From positions 266,309,992 through 266,373,991 of the forward strand of contig CM060947.1 of NCBI GenBank assembly GCA_030765055.1: a stretch of 64,000 nt of DNA, written 5' to 3'. Below, piece after piece: positions 44,105-55,834 of the stretch (the stretch's first letter is position 1; every line of letters begins with the position of its first letter). The position numbers and the translations under genes are program-made. A model generated the notes under the pieces. That model searched no databases, had not been told where the DNA came from, and saw only the letters and a list, made by a program, of their open reading frames with translations. Source of the DNA: Mantis religiosa. Taxonomy: Eukaryota > Arthropoda > Insecta > Mantodea > Mantidae.

Positions 44105-44838
44105 AAGTAATGTTTTGGCTTTCACAAGGTCCGTGCAATATGGGTGTCCCGTTTGTTGACACCTGATCAAAAGGTGTAAAGGAAAACTGTTTCTGTTCAG
44201 AATTTGGAGCTCTACCGTGAAAATCCCAGTGCATTTTTGAGACGGCTTGTTACGATGAATGAAACTTGGATACATCACTACACACCAGAAAGTAAATCAC
44301 AGTCAAAACAGATGACATCGCCAGTTGAAACAACTACAAAATAGACAAACTCAATTTTGTGATCTAAAAAGCTTTTGGCGAGTGTTTTCTGGAATGCATA
44401 GGGAAATTACTTTTGTTAATTACCTGGAAAAGGTTAAAAGTACCACTGGTGACTACTATGCAAGCTTACTGCAACGTTTGAGTGATGAGATGGAAAGAAG
44501 AAAAGCCTCATTTGGTAAAGAAAACAATCTTGTTTGTTCACGACAATGCTCCGGCCCATCGTTCAGTCATTGCAATGGGAAATATGTGATAAATAGTGTT
44601 TGAATTGCTTGAACATCCATTCTATTTGCCAGATCTAGCACCCAGTGACTATTGCATGTTCCCTAACCTCAAAAAAGTTCATGGAGGACTAAGATTTGGC
44701 AACAACGAGTAGGTTATAGATGCGGTAAAGTTATTTTGAGAACTTTGACAAATCGCACTACAGAGATGGTTTAATTCAACTAGAACACCAATATGACAAA
44801 TATATTTGCTTTTCTGGAGATTATGTTGAGAAATAAAG
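44105..44838 (+). pseudogene. mariner (mellifera-type) transposase pseudogene, C-terminal two thirds
   Basis: Broken plus-strand frames: FHKVRAIWVSRLLTPDQKV, ENPSAFLRRLVTMNETWIHH (first catalytic position; usual VTMDETW is MNETW, Asp changed to Asn), YTPESKSQSKQ, NYLEKVKSTTGDYYASLLQR, a broken VHDNAPAHRS equivalent (second Asp, about 44535), DLAPSDYCMFPNLKK (third Asp, about 44640) and a terminal FSGDYVEK. Stops and frameshifts throughout. The N-terminal HTH is absent. Confidence 0.82.
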
Positions 44839-45214
44839 AAAAAAAATGTGTGAGGGAATAACCTCTGAAGCTCTCTTCATGACTTTGCACAGCTTGTGCA
44901 CCGTAGGAGATAAAGAAAATTTTATTACAAAAATGTTAAATCTTACAGTTTATATTAATAGTTTTTATTGGAGTTATCCAGTGTCAAGTTATTCCTTGTT
45001 AACTTTCTCAACTTTCAAATATTTATACATTTCTCAACTGAGAAGTTCTTACACATTTAAAGAGGATGGCATTTCAAAGCCTTCACGTTATGGGATGCCC
45101 TTAAAGGACTACAGTATCAGTTAAGCTGACAGTACTTCCATTTCTTTAAAGGAAATATATAATAAAATAATATCTCTAAACGTTTACCTCGATTAGTATG
45201 AATGGAATGCAATA

Positions 45215-45375
45215 CAAGCGTTAGTTTGTAGAGAGTTTAGGTTATGTGTGTCTTTCCAGTAACATCTGAAGGTATAAAACAGAAGCGTCAACTTTGAACG
45301 AATAAAGAGAGTTGACGGAAAGAAGTAAATCTCTCTACATCCGAGGTAGCTCTGTTTATAGTTACCATTCATTTT
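45215..45375 (+). repeat. LTR-like direct repeat, left copy
   Basis: About 161 bp, repeated at 45882-46053. It contains tgtagagagtttaggttatg, a TATA-like ggtataaaac (45271-45280), AATAAA at 45301-45306, and ends gtttatagttaccattcatt. TATA followed about 25 bases later by AATAAA would fit an LTR promoter plus polyadenylation signal, but this is inference. Confidence 0.6.
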
Positions 45376-45881
45376 AACTATCTTCTCCCAGAATATTATT
45401 ATTATAGCTCTGAAAACTGTACACAATACAATTCAAAACCTGTGCAGTAAAGTGATGTAAGGGAATTTTGATATTGGGTCATAGTTTCATTTTTTAAAAA
45501 TAAATACTATATACAATCGCTGATTTTTTAAACTTTCTTGCCTTGAAAAATAAAATATTTTTTAAAAAAATAACTGTTCAGAATTTTACAACTCTGCTCG
45601 TTTTATTTGTTACCAAGGTATTAAGGAATTTATCTGTAACAAAATTACTTATGTTGTGCAATATCTGAGGGAAAAGATAGATTTTGATTTTAGGTAATAA
45701 AATTCCATAAATTAATTCATATATCAAGAATGCAGTTACATATTGAAATGAAAACTGGTACAAACAATTCTATAGTTACTAGTAATATCTGTAGAAACAA
45801 TTGAGACTCTAGCTTCATTAGTTTAGGATATCACTTTTAGCACCTCGGTCCCCCCCCCCCTTAATATACATACATAGCTGT

Positions 45882-46053
45882 ATAAGCGTTAACTTGTAGA
45901 GAGTTTAGGTTATGTGAGTCTTTCCTAAAACATCTGAAGGTATAAAACAGGAGTGCCAACTTTGAGCGAATAAAGAGAGATGTTGGAGAGAAGTAAGTCT
46001 CTTTACATTCGAGGCTCTGTGAGAAGCTCTGTTTATAATTACCATTCATTTTG
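45882..46053 (+). repeat. LTR-like direct repeat, right copy
   Basis: Same sequence as 45215-45375 with scattered substitutions and an approximately 10-bp insertion near 46015-46025. The two copies are about 667 bp apart. The DNA between them (45376-45881) has no coding frame, so if this is a retroelement it is a miniature one (TRIM-like). Confidence 0.6.
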
Positions 46054-46059
46054 ACGGAG

Positions 46060-46988
46060 GTTTAATTTAAATAGAAGCGAGTCGAGGAGTTCTGAAGATG
46101 AGAAGTGAAGATTACCGGTTACTTTGCCAACCTAAAGAAGAAATTAAAAAAGTCAGATATTCTACTTAAGAAAAGAAATTGCTGCAATAATGGGAGAAAG
46201 CTTTTGTTTGTATTCCCTCTGGGTCGGGATCTTTAGTAACTCGTGTTCGCTTATATAATTAATTTTCCGTCCCGTTTCCTTATCTGGACCATTCGAACTC
46301 GACGCTGCTTTATCATTAACAGCAAACTGTCAGGTCTTCCCACCTGGTGCTCTTTCGTAATTAATAACAGTGCGCACTGAGAGATATTAAGGTGAAGGTG
46401 TAAACAATGCTGACTATCTGTTCCTTACACATCGCCTACTCTAATATCCTCATTGTTATGGCCCGGAAACAGATGGCCTTGCAGCTATTTTCAAACACTG
46501 TTTACACAATGGAACTATACAGCCCAAGGATATAAAAATCTATTTCTTCGTGCTTCTCGGAGCAGAAGCAAATAGCTTGCTTCAAATGGAGTGCATCAAG
46601 CAGTGATATGAAACATAACATTCTCATTCCGAACTGTTATGTCTGTCTCTTTGAGAAACAGCCATTAAATATGTCGTAGACTTTGATATTACTTGTATAC
46701 AGTGTACCTTAACTTGCGCGTATTACGTTTTTAAAGGAAAGTCGTTACATAATGTGACATTAGGGCCATTGCAGTCTGGTTCAATGATATTTCGATGATA
46801 TTGCTTCACAAATACACAGGTGTTCTTAAAAGTTTCCTACCTAATAAAGATAAAAGACATTTTTTCAGAATTTCTAGTATTATTTTATTTTCAACATAGT
46901 CTTCTTGTAAGTCTACACATCAAAATAAATAAGCTATCTCATATTTCAGCTTGTGCACAGGGATTTCTTTCTTTACTCGCGTTAAATA
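46060..46988. other. No gene recognised
   Basis: About 0.9 kb AT-rich sequence with no motif seen. Confidence 0.4.
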
Positions 46989-46990
46989 CT

Positions 46991-48231
46991 TAAGGGTATG
47001 TATGACTGAAATTTTCAAATTCTGAACTAATAATGCTAGCTTTTTCAAATTTACACCATAAATGTAGTATATTGTAAACATGTTACAACCTAAATTTAAA
47101 CCATTTTTCTCCAGCAGTTTAGAAATTATGATAAAGTTTGTATGTTTTTTGTTACGTCACCAAAAAAGTCCCTTGCGACAAAATATTTTGAATTTTGGTC
47201 TAATATTTTAACCCTATGTTCATAATACACATACTTTTTGAAATTGCTCTGGGTTTTTCTGTGTCTCCTTTAGTTTAGGTCACAAAATTTTTTAATTTAC
47301 AAATATTCTTTTTTTGCCTAAAAACTGTAAGTTTTGTGTTTGAAAATTAAAAATATATGCTTATATACATTTCACAATAAAACCTAGGGCAATTTCCATT
47401 CCTCATGATATTCTGAACCTGTGTAGGAAATTTCATGAATGTAGTACAAAAACTGCATCGCAAGGAGCATTTTACAGGAAGAAAAATGCTGAAAATATGA
47501 ACATTGAGAAAACTGCGATTAAAGATTTGATTGCATAACTCACATTAAATTCCACCAGGCTGATAGGTTGGACCCTCAGATATCTTTTTCCTCTCCTCTG
47601 TTGCTACTTTTCCCACCTTTTTCTTCTTTAGATGGTGCTTTTCTTCTGCACAACTTCGCTTCTTGCTTTGCAGGATACGAGTCTGTACTCGCTGCACTGA
47701 AGTTTTCCTTGCTGAGTCTACTACACTTTCACCTCTGATATTTCGCTGCAGCTCCAATGACTTAAGACTACCCATGTTAAACTCACTGATGCTTTTAATA
47801 ACAGCGAGATCCAATTTTTGTTTTGATATGAAAACTTCCTTTGGGCACTTATTCCATATGACATGATGCAAAGATTCATTGGCATTCTGTGTTTTTCCTG
47901 TTTTGCACCTCTCTTGTAATGTTGTAGAAGCCAGCCTCTGATATATTGGCAACATTTTAGGAACTATTTTGTCTGAAAGCCTTATTTTTCTTTTCTTGAA
48001 TTGAAAATTTAAGAACGGAAAACGGACAATGAATGTGGATGTAGGCAAAATAGGGCGTGACTCTGACAGAGTTTAAAGGCCACCGACATTTAAATAAGCA
48101 TTTAAAAATGGCGTCCGGAGGCAAATTATGCATTTTTCACATTCGGGAATGTCTAAATTATTCTATAGAATTAAAATAAAAAAGTCGTTAATTTCGCGAT
48201 TTTCATGAAATTTCAGTCATACATACCCTTA
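46991..48231 (-). mobile_element. Mutator-like DNA transposon, non-autonomous, 1.24 kb
   Basis: Ends are inverted copies of taagggtatgtatgactgaa plus attt: left at 46991-47015, right at 48208-48231 as its reverse complement. The flanks aaatactt (left) and aagtacat (right) agree at 6 of 8 positions, as a decayed 8-9 bp duplication. The inside carries the C-terminal part of a transposase (47545-48048) and AT-rich non-coding DNA. Confidence 0.78.
47545..48048 (-). pseudogene. Mutator-like transposase C-terminal fragment
   Basis: 167 codons open: CKTGKTQNANESLHHVIWNK then CPKEVFISKQKLDLAVIKSI and SEFNMGS, followed by a Lys/Arg-rich tail (KKRSCAEEKHHLKKKKVGK). NANESxxxxIWxxCPKxxFxxxxxLxxAVxxxxxxFNxG is the end of the Mutator-type transposase domain seen in insect TE proteins. 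The catalytic DDE region upstream is gone, so this cannot act as a transposase alone. The basic tail could bind DNA. The Met start is arbitrary for the same reason. Confidence 0.68.
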
Positions 48232-48239
48232 AGTACATT

Positions 48240-48985
48240 TCTAGTTTGTATATGAAATTAGCAATATCGTAAACAACTGAACATTTTGGCCGATTGGCAA
48301 TTGTTTTAACGTAAGTGTACACTGAAAATTCCAGCTTCTATAATAATAAACCTATCATTAACAAAATTAAGTCACATAATTAAAGTATAATTTTGAACTT
48401 GCATGCAAATTTTATGCTGCTACACCAAACAGTTCATTAATTAATAATTTTTGTTTGAAAATATAGTAAAAATTAAAACTGTACTACCCGTCAAGAAAAT
48501 GAGAGCTTGTAAGTTGAATATTTGTTTTTGACTAGTACAGAGCAATTTTAAAAGACCCAGATTCACATTTTTGGAATATAATTGTAGAATTTGATCTAAA
48601 ATATCTTCTTCCTGTTACCTCTCAAATTTTGAAAATATTAACTTATTTTATTACTTAACACCATATTATTTTGAAAACATGAGCACTAACAAAAAGGGGA
48701 ATGAGAAGTTCCTTACAAAAATAAAAATATTTGCAACAGAAGCTCCACTTAACTTAAGAAGTTGATAATTCTTTCTTGTTTATAAAAAATCGATTTCGAA
48801 AGCACATCCCGTTCGTCTTCAGTGTATTAACCGAACTCCGTTGTTAAGGAAATCTCGGTTACAATGTTATTTTCTTTTATTATGTTACTTTTCCAACATT
48901 ACCAACATCTGAAGTTAAATTATTAAAACTTAATGGTTCTATAGAGTTAATAATGTAGAGAAAACGTTTATTTAAAAGCATAACC
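48240..48985. other. No gene recognised
   Basis: Strongly AT-rich, no coding frame. Confidence 0.4.
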
Positions 48986-48989
48986 ATCT

Positions 48990-51367
48990 CTTAATGAATT
49001 TTGACATACCGGCAATTGATTCTGTTTTTAGGTTTGTTTCGTACAAATAGTACTCGGCGTTTTTCAACATAGACTCCTTGTAACTCTACACACTTCTCCC
49101 AGCGATGTTCCCATCTCTGTAACCCGTCCAAATAGTACTCGGCGTTTTTCAACATAGTCTCCTTGTAACTGTACACACTTCTCCCAGCGATGTTCCCATC
49201 TCTGTAACCCGTCCAAATAGTACTCGGCGTTTTTCAACATAATCTCCTTGTAACTGTACACATTTCTCCCAGCAATGTTCTCATCTCTGTAACACGTCCA
49301 AATAGTACTCGACGTTTTTCAACATAATCTCCTTGTAACTCTACACACTTCTCCCAGCGATGTTCCCATCTCTGTAACCCGTCAAAATAGAAATCGGCGT
49401 TTTTCAACATAGACTCCTTGTAACTCTACACACTTCTCCCAGCGATGTTCCCATCTCTGTAACACGTCCAAATAGTACTCGACGTTTTTCAACATAGTCT
49501 CCTTGTAACTGTACACACTTCTCCCAGCGATGTTCCCAACTCTGTAACCCGTCCAAATAGTACTCGACGTTTTTCAACATAGTCTCCTTGTAACTGTACA
49601 CACTTCTCCCAGCGATGTTCCCAACTCTGTAACCCGTCTAAATAGTACTCGACGTTTTTCAACATAGTCTCCTTGTAACTGTACACACTTCTCCCAGCGA
49701 TGTTCCCAACTCTGTAACCCGTCTAAATAGTACTCGACCATTTTCAACGTAGTCTCCTTGTAACTCTACACACTTCTCCCAGCGATGTTCCCATCTCTGT
49801 AACACGTCTAAATAGTACTCGACGTTTTTCAACATAGTCTCCTTGTAACTGTACACACTTCTCCCAGCGATGTTCCCATCTGTGTAACACGTCTAAATAG
49901 TACTCGACGTTTTTCAACATAGTCTCCTTGTAACTGCACACACTTCTCCCAGCGATGTTCCCAACTCTGTAACCCGTCTAAATAGTACTCGACGTTTTTC
50001 AACATAGTCTCCTTGTAACTGTACACACTTCTCCCAGCGATGTTCCCAACTCTGTAACCCGTCTAAATAGTACTCGACGTTTTTCAACATAGTCTCCTTG
50101 TAACTCTACTAACTTCTCTCAGCGATTCTACCATCTCTGTAACCCGTCCAAATAGTACTCGGTGATTTTAAACATAGTCTACTTGGAGCTCTACACACCT
50201 CTGCGAGTGATGCTCCCATGTCTGTAATCCGCCCAAATAGTACTCAACGTTTCCTCTGTAAAATATTTGTTGACGAAGGTGACTGCCTCTTCATTTGACG
50301 AATATCTCTGGCCTCAGAGCGCAATTTTCAGATGAGGGAATAAAACGAAGTAGCTTGGGGCTAGATCTGGTAAATCAAGCAGTTCAAACAGTAATTCGTG
50401 GATTTTCACCAGCGCAACCGCTGAGATGTGAGACGCTGCGTTGTCTTGGTGAAACAGGATTTCCTTTTTCTGCCAATGTGACCGTTTTTCCGCAAGTTTT
50501 GCCGTTAGCTTGTCCAATAATGATGCATAGTATGCTCCTATAGTGGCTTTTCCTTTTTGAAGATAATCGATTCAAATAGCTCCATGACTATTACGAAAAA
50601 CAGTCGCCATCACTTTCCCAGCCAAAAAGTCAGCTTCTGCTTATTTGGAGCTGGTTTCCTCTTTGCAGTCTACTGCTTGGACTGTATTTTTTGGGGGCGT
50701 ATAATGATGTATCCAAATTTCATCTACAGTAATTTTTCGGCACCAAAACTGGGCATTATTGCACCTAAACTGCGCCAACAGAGTTTTGGAAATGCTCATT
50801 CGAACACGCTTTTGGTTCTAACGTGAGCAAACGCGGCACTCAACGCGCGGACAGCTTTCTGCTGTCTAAATTTTGATTTAATATATGACAAACACATTCT
50901 TTTGACATGTTCATAGCCTCTGCTATCTCTCTTGCTTTAATTCGGCGGTCGTGAACTTTCTTGAACTTTGGCGATGTTTTCTCAATAGTTGCTGTTTTTT
51001 GGACGTCCCGAACGTTCATTGTCTCCCAAGCTCTTAAGACAACGTTTAAACTCAGCTGACCAAAACTTCACTGTGGTAAATGAAGGTGCAGAGTCCCCGT
51101 ACACAGAGTCCAACTCATTTTTGATATGCGTAGGCGTATTGTCTTTCAAGAACAAATATTTAATGACAGCTCGATACTCGATTTTGTCTATTTTCATAAA
51201 AACACTGATATCAACTTACTCAAACGACTTTTACATAGCAAATGAGCTTCCAAACTGCTGAAACTTTTATCAGTAACTGTCAACAGATGACCTATGGTAT
51301 TTAATAGCTGTTATTTCCAAGCGCTGTCATCTTAATTTTGAGGGCGGAAACTTTAAGACCAGCCTTG
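48990..51367 (-). pseudogene. mariner transposase pseudogene with 85-bp array (second copy)
   Basis: The 5' terminal repeat caaggctggtcttaaag begins at 51367 (TA at 51368-51369). It is the same family as the mariner at 14490. N-terminal HTH frame 51197-50982: MKIDKIEYRAVIKYLFLKDN, SFTTVKFWSAEFKRC, DNERSGRPK. Catalytic part: TVDEIWIHH (first Asp, about 50715), YLQKGKATIGAYYASLLDKL, LFHQDNAASHISAVALVKIH (second Asp), LAPSYFVLFPHLKIA (third position Tyr instead of Asp). The C-terminal EYYLDGLQRWEHRWEKC segment is repeated about 14 times. The 3' terminal repeat was not found. Confidence 0.88.
49041..50255 (-). repeat. 85-bp tandem repeat, about 14 units
   Basis: Same unit as at 15852-16280, in the same place of the same mariner family. 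Repeated open frames lie 85 bp apart or at multiples of it (49404, 49489, 49659, 49744, 49829). The first (50255) and last (49041) units are the most diverged; the inner units are nearly identical, mostly differing at ccatc/ccaac and cccgtc/cacgtc. Confidence 0.96.
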
Positions 51368-51369
51368 TA

Positions 51370-52860
51370 TTCCTTATGACCTGAGAATATGACAAAAAGT
51401 TTGTGTTGCACTATTATTATTTTCTGTGTCATCTCCTGTGTATATTTACTTGTAAGTTTGTGCTTTACTAATATATATTGACATACTAAAGTAAGAGTTT
51501 GATATTAGGCCAAAGAAATTTTCACTTTAACTACTTTATCAATAAAATACAATCAGTAGACCTACATTTCAAGTATAATATTTATTGTAGTTTTAACATT
51601 TAGTAATGACGTGTACAGTTACAACTTGTATTCATTCAGTAATTAACAAATATTTTCCTATATGTTCACATTCTACTGACAATACATTCGTCAATGTAGC
51701 TTTTGTGAAATGAAAATCAAATTAACCTAGAAACGACTAGCCAACATCGATTGCCTCATATTCGCAGCCGGCCTTGGTCTAAATAGCTCTATATTCCAGA
51801 AAATAACATGACAAATGATTTTACTATTTTATTATGGTATAATTTAAAAATAATAAGTCTTTTTAATGATTAGAGTAAGTGTTGGATAAAACATTTTATG
51901 CTACAAGACTTATTTATATACTCGCGAAAATTAACAAACCTTCCACTCGTCGATAAAATATGTATCGATTCATTAGTAATACAGAGAGATATTAATGATG
52001 GTCATGTACATTTAATCGGTTTGCCATTATTAAATTTCTCTAAATTTATAATATATAGTAAAAAGTCTATACGTAATAACATGTCTGGTATTTGTCGGTA
52101 CAGGGACTGGACACGAAAAGGTTAACAGAATTCATGAAGCGAGTTTCATTATTTTGTGTTGTTTTTTCGTACGTTGTGCCAAAGCCCACTCGAAAGCTCT
52201 ATCTTGCACAGACTGTATGGTACTTGGTCTGACTGCGACGCTGCTACACAAAGGTCACTCATACACCTGGATTTGCCAGCTCAACTATCTAAAAACTGAT
52301 ATTCGCAGAATTCACCGATAAAGCTTTACCAATAAATCGATCATAAGAGCTTCCTACCATAGTTTCAAAGTTTTGTATTGTAAGGGAATATCAGTACTAA
52401 AATAACTTATCTAAAGTGAACTATTACACACTTGTCAAAAAGTCGATACCAAAATATCAAATAGAATAAGCATCTCGCTATTTTAATATATATATATATA
52501 TATATATATGCCTCAAACATGTATTTTAGAATAAAAAGTTCCTCAACGGCTTGCAACATTCACTTTATTTGCACTACTCACAAAAAAGATATACGACTTT
52601 CTCTAATTTTGCACAATCTCTTCTATTACATGTTAAACCTTGTATGAGGAACTTACTAGTAGCACACTGTAACCCCGAGATCACACAAGGCTAAAGCAAG
52701 GGACAAAATCTCTTTAGAATAAATACCCAGGTTTGACAATCTATTCCCCAAGTATGCCCAACATAATTTAAGAAAAATAAAACACAAAATGACTTCCCAA
52801 TTCATAAAAAGCAAAAGACATTTAAAACTAATACCAAAAAAACAGAAATAAAACCACATC
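51370..52860. other. No gene recognised; contains (TA)n
   Basis: AT-rich with a (TA)12-like run at about 52486-52509. No coding frame recognised. Confidence 0.5.
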
Positions 52861-53882
52861 AGTGGCGTAGGTGGTGGCACGTCTGCCTCATGTTCACGAT
52901 ATGACTTAACGTGGAGGTTTCCTCTTATCCTGAAATATGAATGTCTGGTAACTCTAAGCTCTATGTACTCTGTACTCATTTGAACATCATTTCATTCATC
53001 GTCCGATATGACTTAACGTTGGAGGTTTTCTCTTATCCTGAAAGATGAATGTCTGGTAACTCTAAGCTCTATGTACCCTGTACTCATTTGAACATCATTT
53101 CATTCATCGTCTGATATGACTTAACGTTGGAGGTTTTCTCTTATCCTGAAAGAAGTATGTCTGGTAACTCTAAGCTCTATGTATCCTGTACTCATTTGAA
53201 CATCATTTCATTCATCGTCCGATATGACTTAACTTTGGAGGTTTTCTCTCATCCTGAAAGATGAATGTCTGGTAACTCTAAGCTCTATGTACCCTGTACT
53301 CATTTGAACATCATTTCATTCATCGTCCGATATGACTTAACTTTGGAGGTTTTCTCTCATCCTGAAAGATGAATGTCTGGTTACTCTAAGCTCTATGTAC
53401 CCTGTACTCATTTGAACATCATTTCATTCATCGTCTGATATGACTTAACGTTGGAGGTTTTCTCTTATCCTGAAAGAAGTATGTCTGGTAACTCTAAGCT
53501 CTATGTATCCTGTACTCATTTGAACATCATTTCATTCATCGTCCGATATGACTTAACTTTGGAGGTTTTCTCTCATCCTGAAAGATGAATGTCTGGTAAC
53601 TCTAAGCTCTATGTACCCTGTACTCATTTGAACATCATTTCATTCATCGTCCGATATGACTTAACTTTGGAGGTTTTCTCTCATCCTGAAAGATGAATGT
53701 CTGGTAACTCTAAGCTCTATGTATCCTGTACTCATTTGAACATCATTTCATTCATCGTCCGATATGACTTAACGTTGGAGGTTTTCTCTTATCCGTCTGG
53801 TAATTCTGAACTATATGCACCTTGGACTTACTTTTACATTATTTAATCATCGTCCGATATGACTTAACTTTGCTGGAAGTTA
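52861..53882 (+). repeat. SINE V with about nine tandem copies of its 108-bp body
   Basis: A SINE V head relic (agtggcgtaggtggtggcac, gtctgcctcatgttca) at 52861-52897 runs straight into 108-bp units (gatatgacttaacgttggag, ttctcttatcctgaaagatg, taactctaagctctatgta, catttgaacatcatttcatt). Units repeat at 53001, 53109 and 53217. The array ends with gctggaagttaaa, matching the SINE end. Markers such as gaaagaagtatgtctgg recur at a 324-bp spacing, a three-unit higher-order repeat. Confidence 0.92.
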
Positions 53883-54089
53883 AAAAGGCGTTTGACATTA
53901 CAATAGAATTTGTAGGGATATTTTATCACCTCGAAGAGTGGAATTCTGTGTTGGTAAGCCCCTGACGAAGAGGGAGGGATGAAGTTAAAGGGTTCGAAGT
54001 GTGATCGAATTGAGGAGGGATAACTGCAGAGGGGTACAATGGCGGCTTTCACAACGTACTTACATCTCCAGGGCTTAGACATCTTGTCG

Positions 54090-55024
54090 GGGGCTTAGGA
54101 ATAAGGTTGAGAAACAATGGAACGTGTTGGGCATACAAGAGAATAGCTGAAGCAAAAGGAAGGGTGGCAATGAATGGGATAAGAATATTAAAATATAAAC
54201 TAGAACTGACAACCAAGTGGTTAGAAAGTATGTATGAGGTCCTAGTGGAATCCAAAATGCTGTATGAGGTGGAGATCGTGGGGTTGGGACGCAGAGGTAA
54301 ACAAAACGGTGGAGCAAAATTACAGAAGGTTTTGTAAAGAGCTACTAGACTTGCCAGGATCAGCAGCTAGGGAAGTAGCTTTAGTAGAATTAGGAAACAC
54401 AAGAAGAAATGGAATAATAACGGAAAGAATAGTAAAATTTTGGTATAGGTGTTTGGCGAAAGCAGAAGGGGAATGATGAAATTATGCATGAGACAGCAAA
54501 AATGCTTAGCGAACTCAAATAGTGGAAGAGTTAAGAGGAATTATGGAAACATATTAATGGGAGATATATGGAGATTAGAGGAAGGGAATACAAGCGATGT
54601 TGGTAAATTGGTAACATGCAGAATAGAAGATATAGAACGACAGGAATATGGGGAAATCTAGAAAATATAAAATCATTACAATTTTACATGCAAATAAAAA
54701 GAAATTGGGAACGAGAATCATATGTAGATTACTGCAGTATACAAGAGAGGGAAGGGTTAGCTTGGATGAGAACAGGAATAATATTTCTAAGAGGTATAAG
54801 AGATAGGGAAAATGGAATTTGTGAATTGTGTGGGGGAAAAGAAAGCATAGAACACTATGTAACAGAATGTGGGGAGGCAGCAATGTGGTGAAAAGTGGTT
54901 TGGGAGGAAAAATGGAGAAAGTGGAGAACAGAATAATAGTTACAAAAATGTCAAAATGAAGTGAGGAAATGAAGGTAAGAAGTACTGTTGGGTTCTTACA
55001 GAAAGTAAAAGAAAAATGGGCAGA
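54090..55024 (+). pseudogene. LINE 3' coding region (clade uncertain)
   Basis: Broken plus-strand frames: RVAMNGIRILKYKLELTTKW, SKMLYEVEIVG (usual LYGxExWG) in one frame and WGWDAEVNKTVEQNYRRFCK then ELLDLPGSAAREVALVELGN in the next, WYRCLAKAEGE, and later GICELCGGKESIEHYVTECG (zinc-knuckle type) and VKEKWAENVNNIRKED. The layout, RT C-terminus with a Cys/His motif, is that of non-LTR retrotransposons; RT catalytic motifs are absent. At least three frame changes. Confidence 0.65.
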
Positions 55025-55830
55025 AAATGTAAATAATATAAGAAAGGAAGATGAGGGGGAAGAAAGGGGCTAATTAAATAACAATGAGGCATGGAGGTTA
55101 AGAGCTACCTGACAGCAGAAGTCCAGTGAGTCATGTAAATCAAGGTAGGAACAAGGTAAAGACAAATAAATGTAAAGAATATAAGAAAGGAAGATGAGGG
55201 GGAAGAAAGGGAGTAATTGAGTAACAATGAGGCATGGAGGTTAAGAGCTACCTGACAGAGCAGAAGACCAGGGTGTTATGTAAGCCAAGGAAGCAACAAG
55301 GTAAAGACAAATAAATGTAAAGAATATAAGAAAGGAAGATGAGGGGGAAGATGGGGCAAATGAAAGAGCACGGAGGCATGCAGGTTAAGAGTCACCTGGT
55401 AGAGCAGAAGACCAGAGTGTCATGTAAGCCAAGGTAGCAACAAAGTAAAAACAAATAAATGTAAAGAATATAAGAATGGAAGATGAGATGGAAGAGGGGG
55501 CAAATGAAGTAACAGGGAGGCATGGAAGTTAAGAGCTACCTGACAGAGCAAAGATGGGGTGGAGGAGGGCGTGGCTAATTAAGTAACAAGGAGACATGGA
55601 AGTTAAGAGCTGCCTGACAGAGCAAAGATGGGGTGGAGGAGGGGGTGGCTAATTAAGTAACAAGGAGACATGGAAGTTAAGAGCTACCTGACAGAGCAAA
55701 GATGGGGTGGAGGAGGGGGTGGCTAATTAAGTTACAAGAAGGCATGGAGGTTAAGAGCTGCCTGGCAGAGCAGAAGCCCAGGGTGTCATGTAAGACAAGG
55801 TAGCAACAAGGTAAAGACAAATAAATGTAG
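55025..55830 (+). repeat. Tandem repeat of the LINE 3' end (about 145-bp and 76-bp units)
   Basis: The marker ataagaaaggaagatgaggg or variants recurs near 55035, 55180, 55327 and 55470. From about 55515 a shorter unit of about 76 bp (ttaagagctacctgacagag, gatggggtggaggaggg, ctaattaagtaacaagg) repeats three times. The first unit overlaps the LINE's last codons (AENVNNIRKED...), so the array arose from the LINE terminus. Confidence 0.88.
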
Positions 55831-55834
55831 CCAG

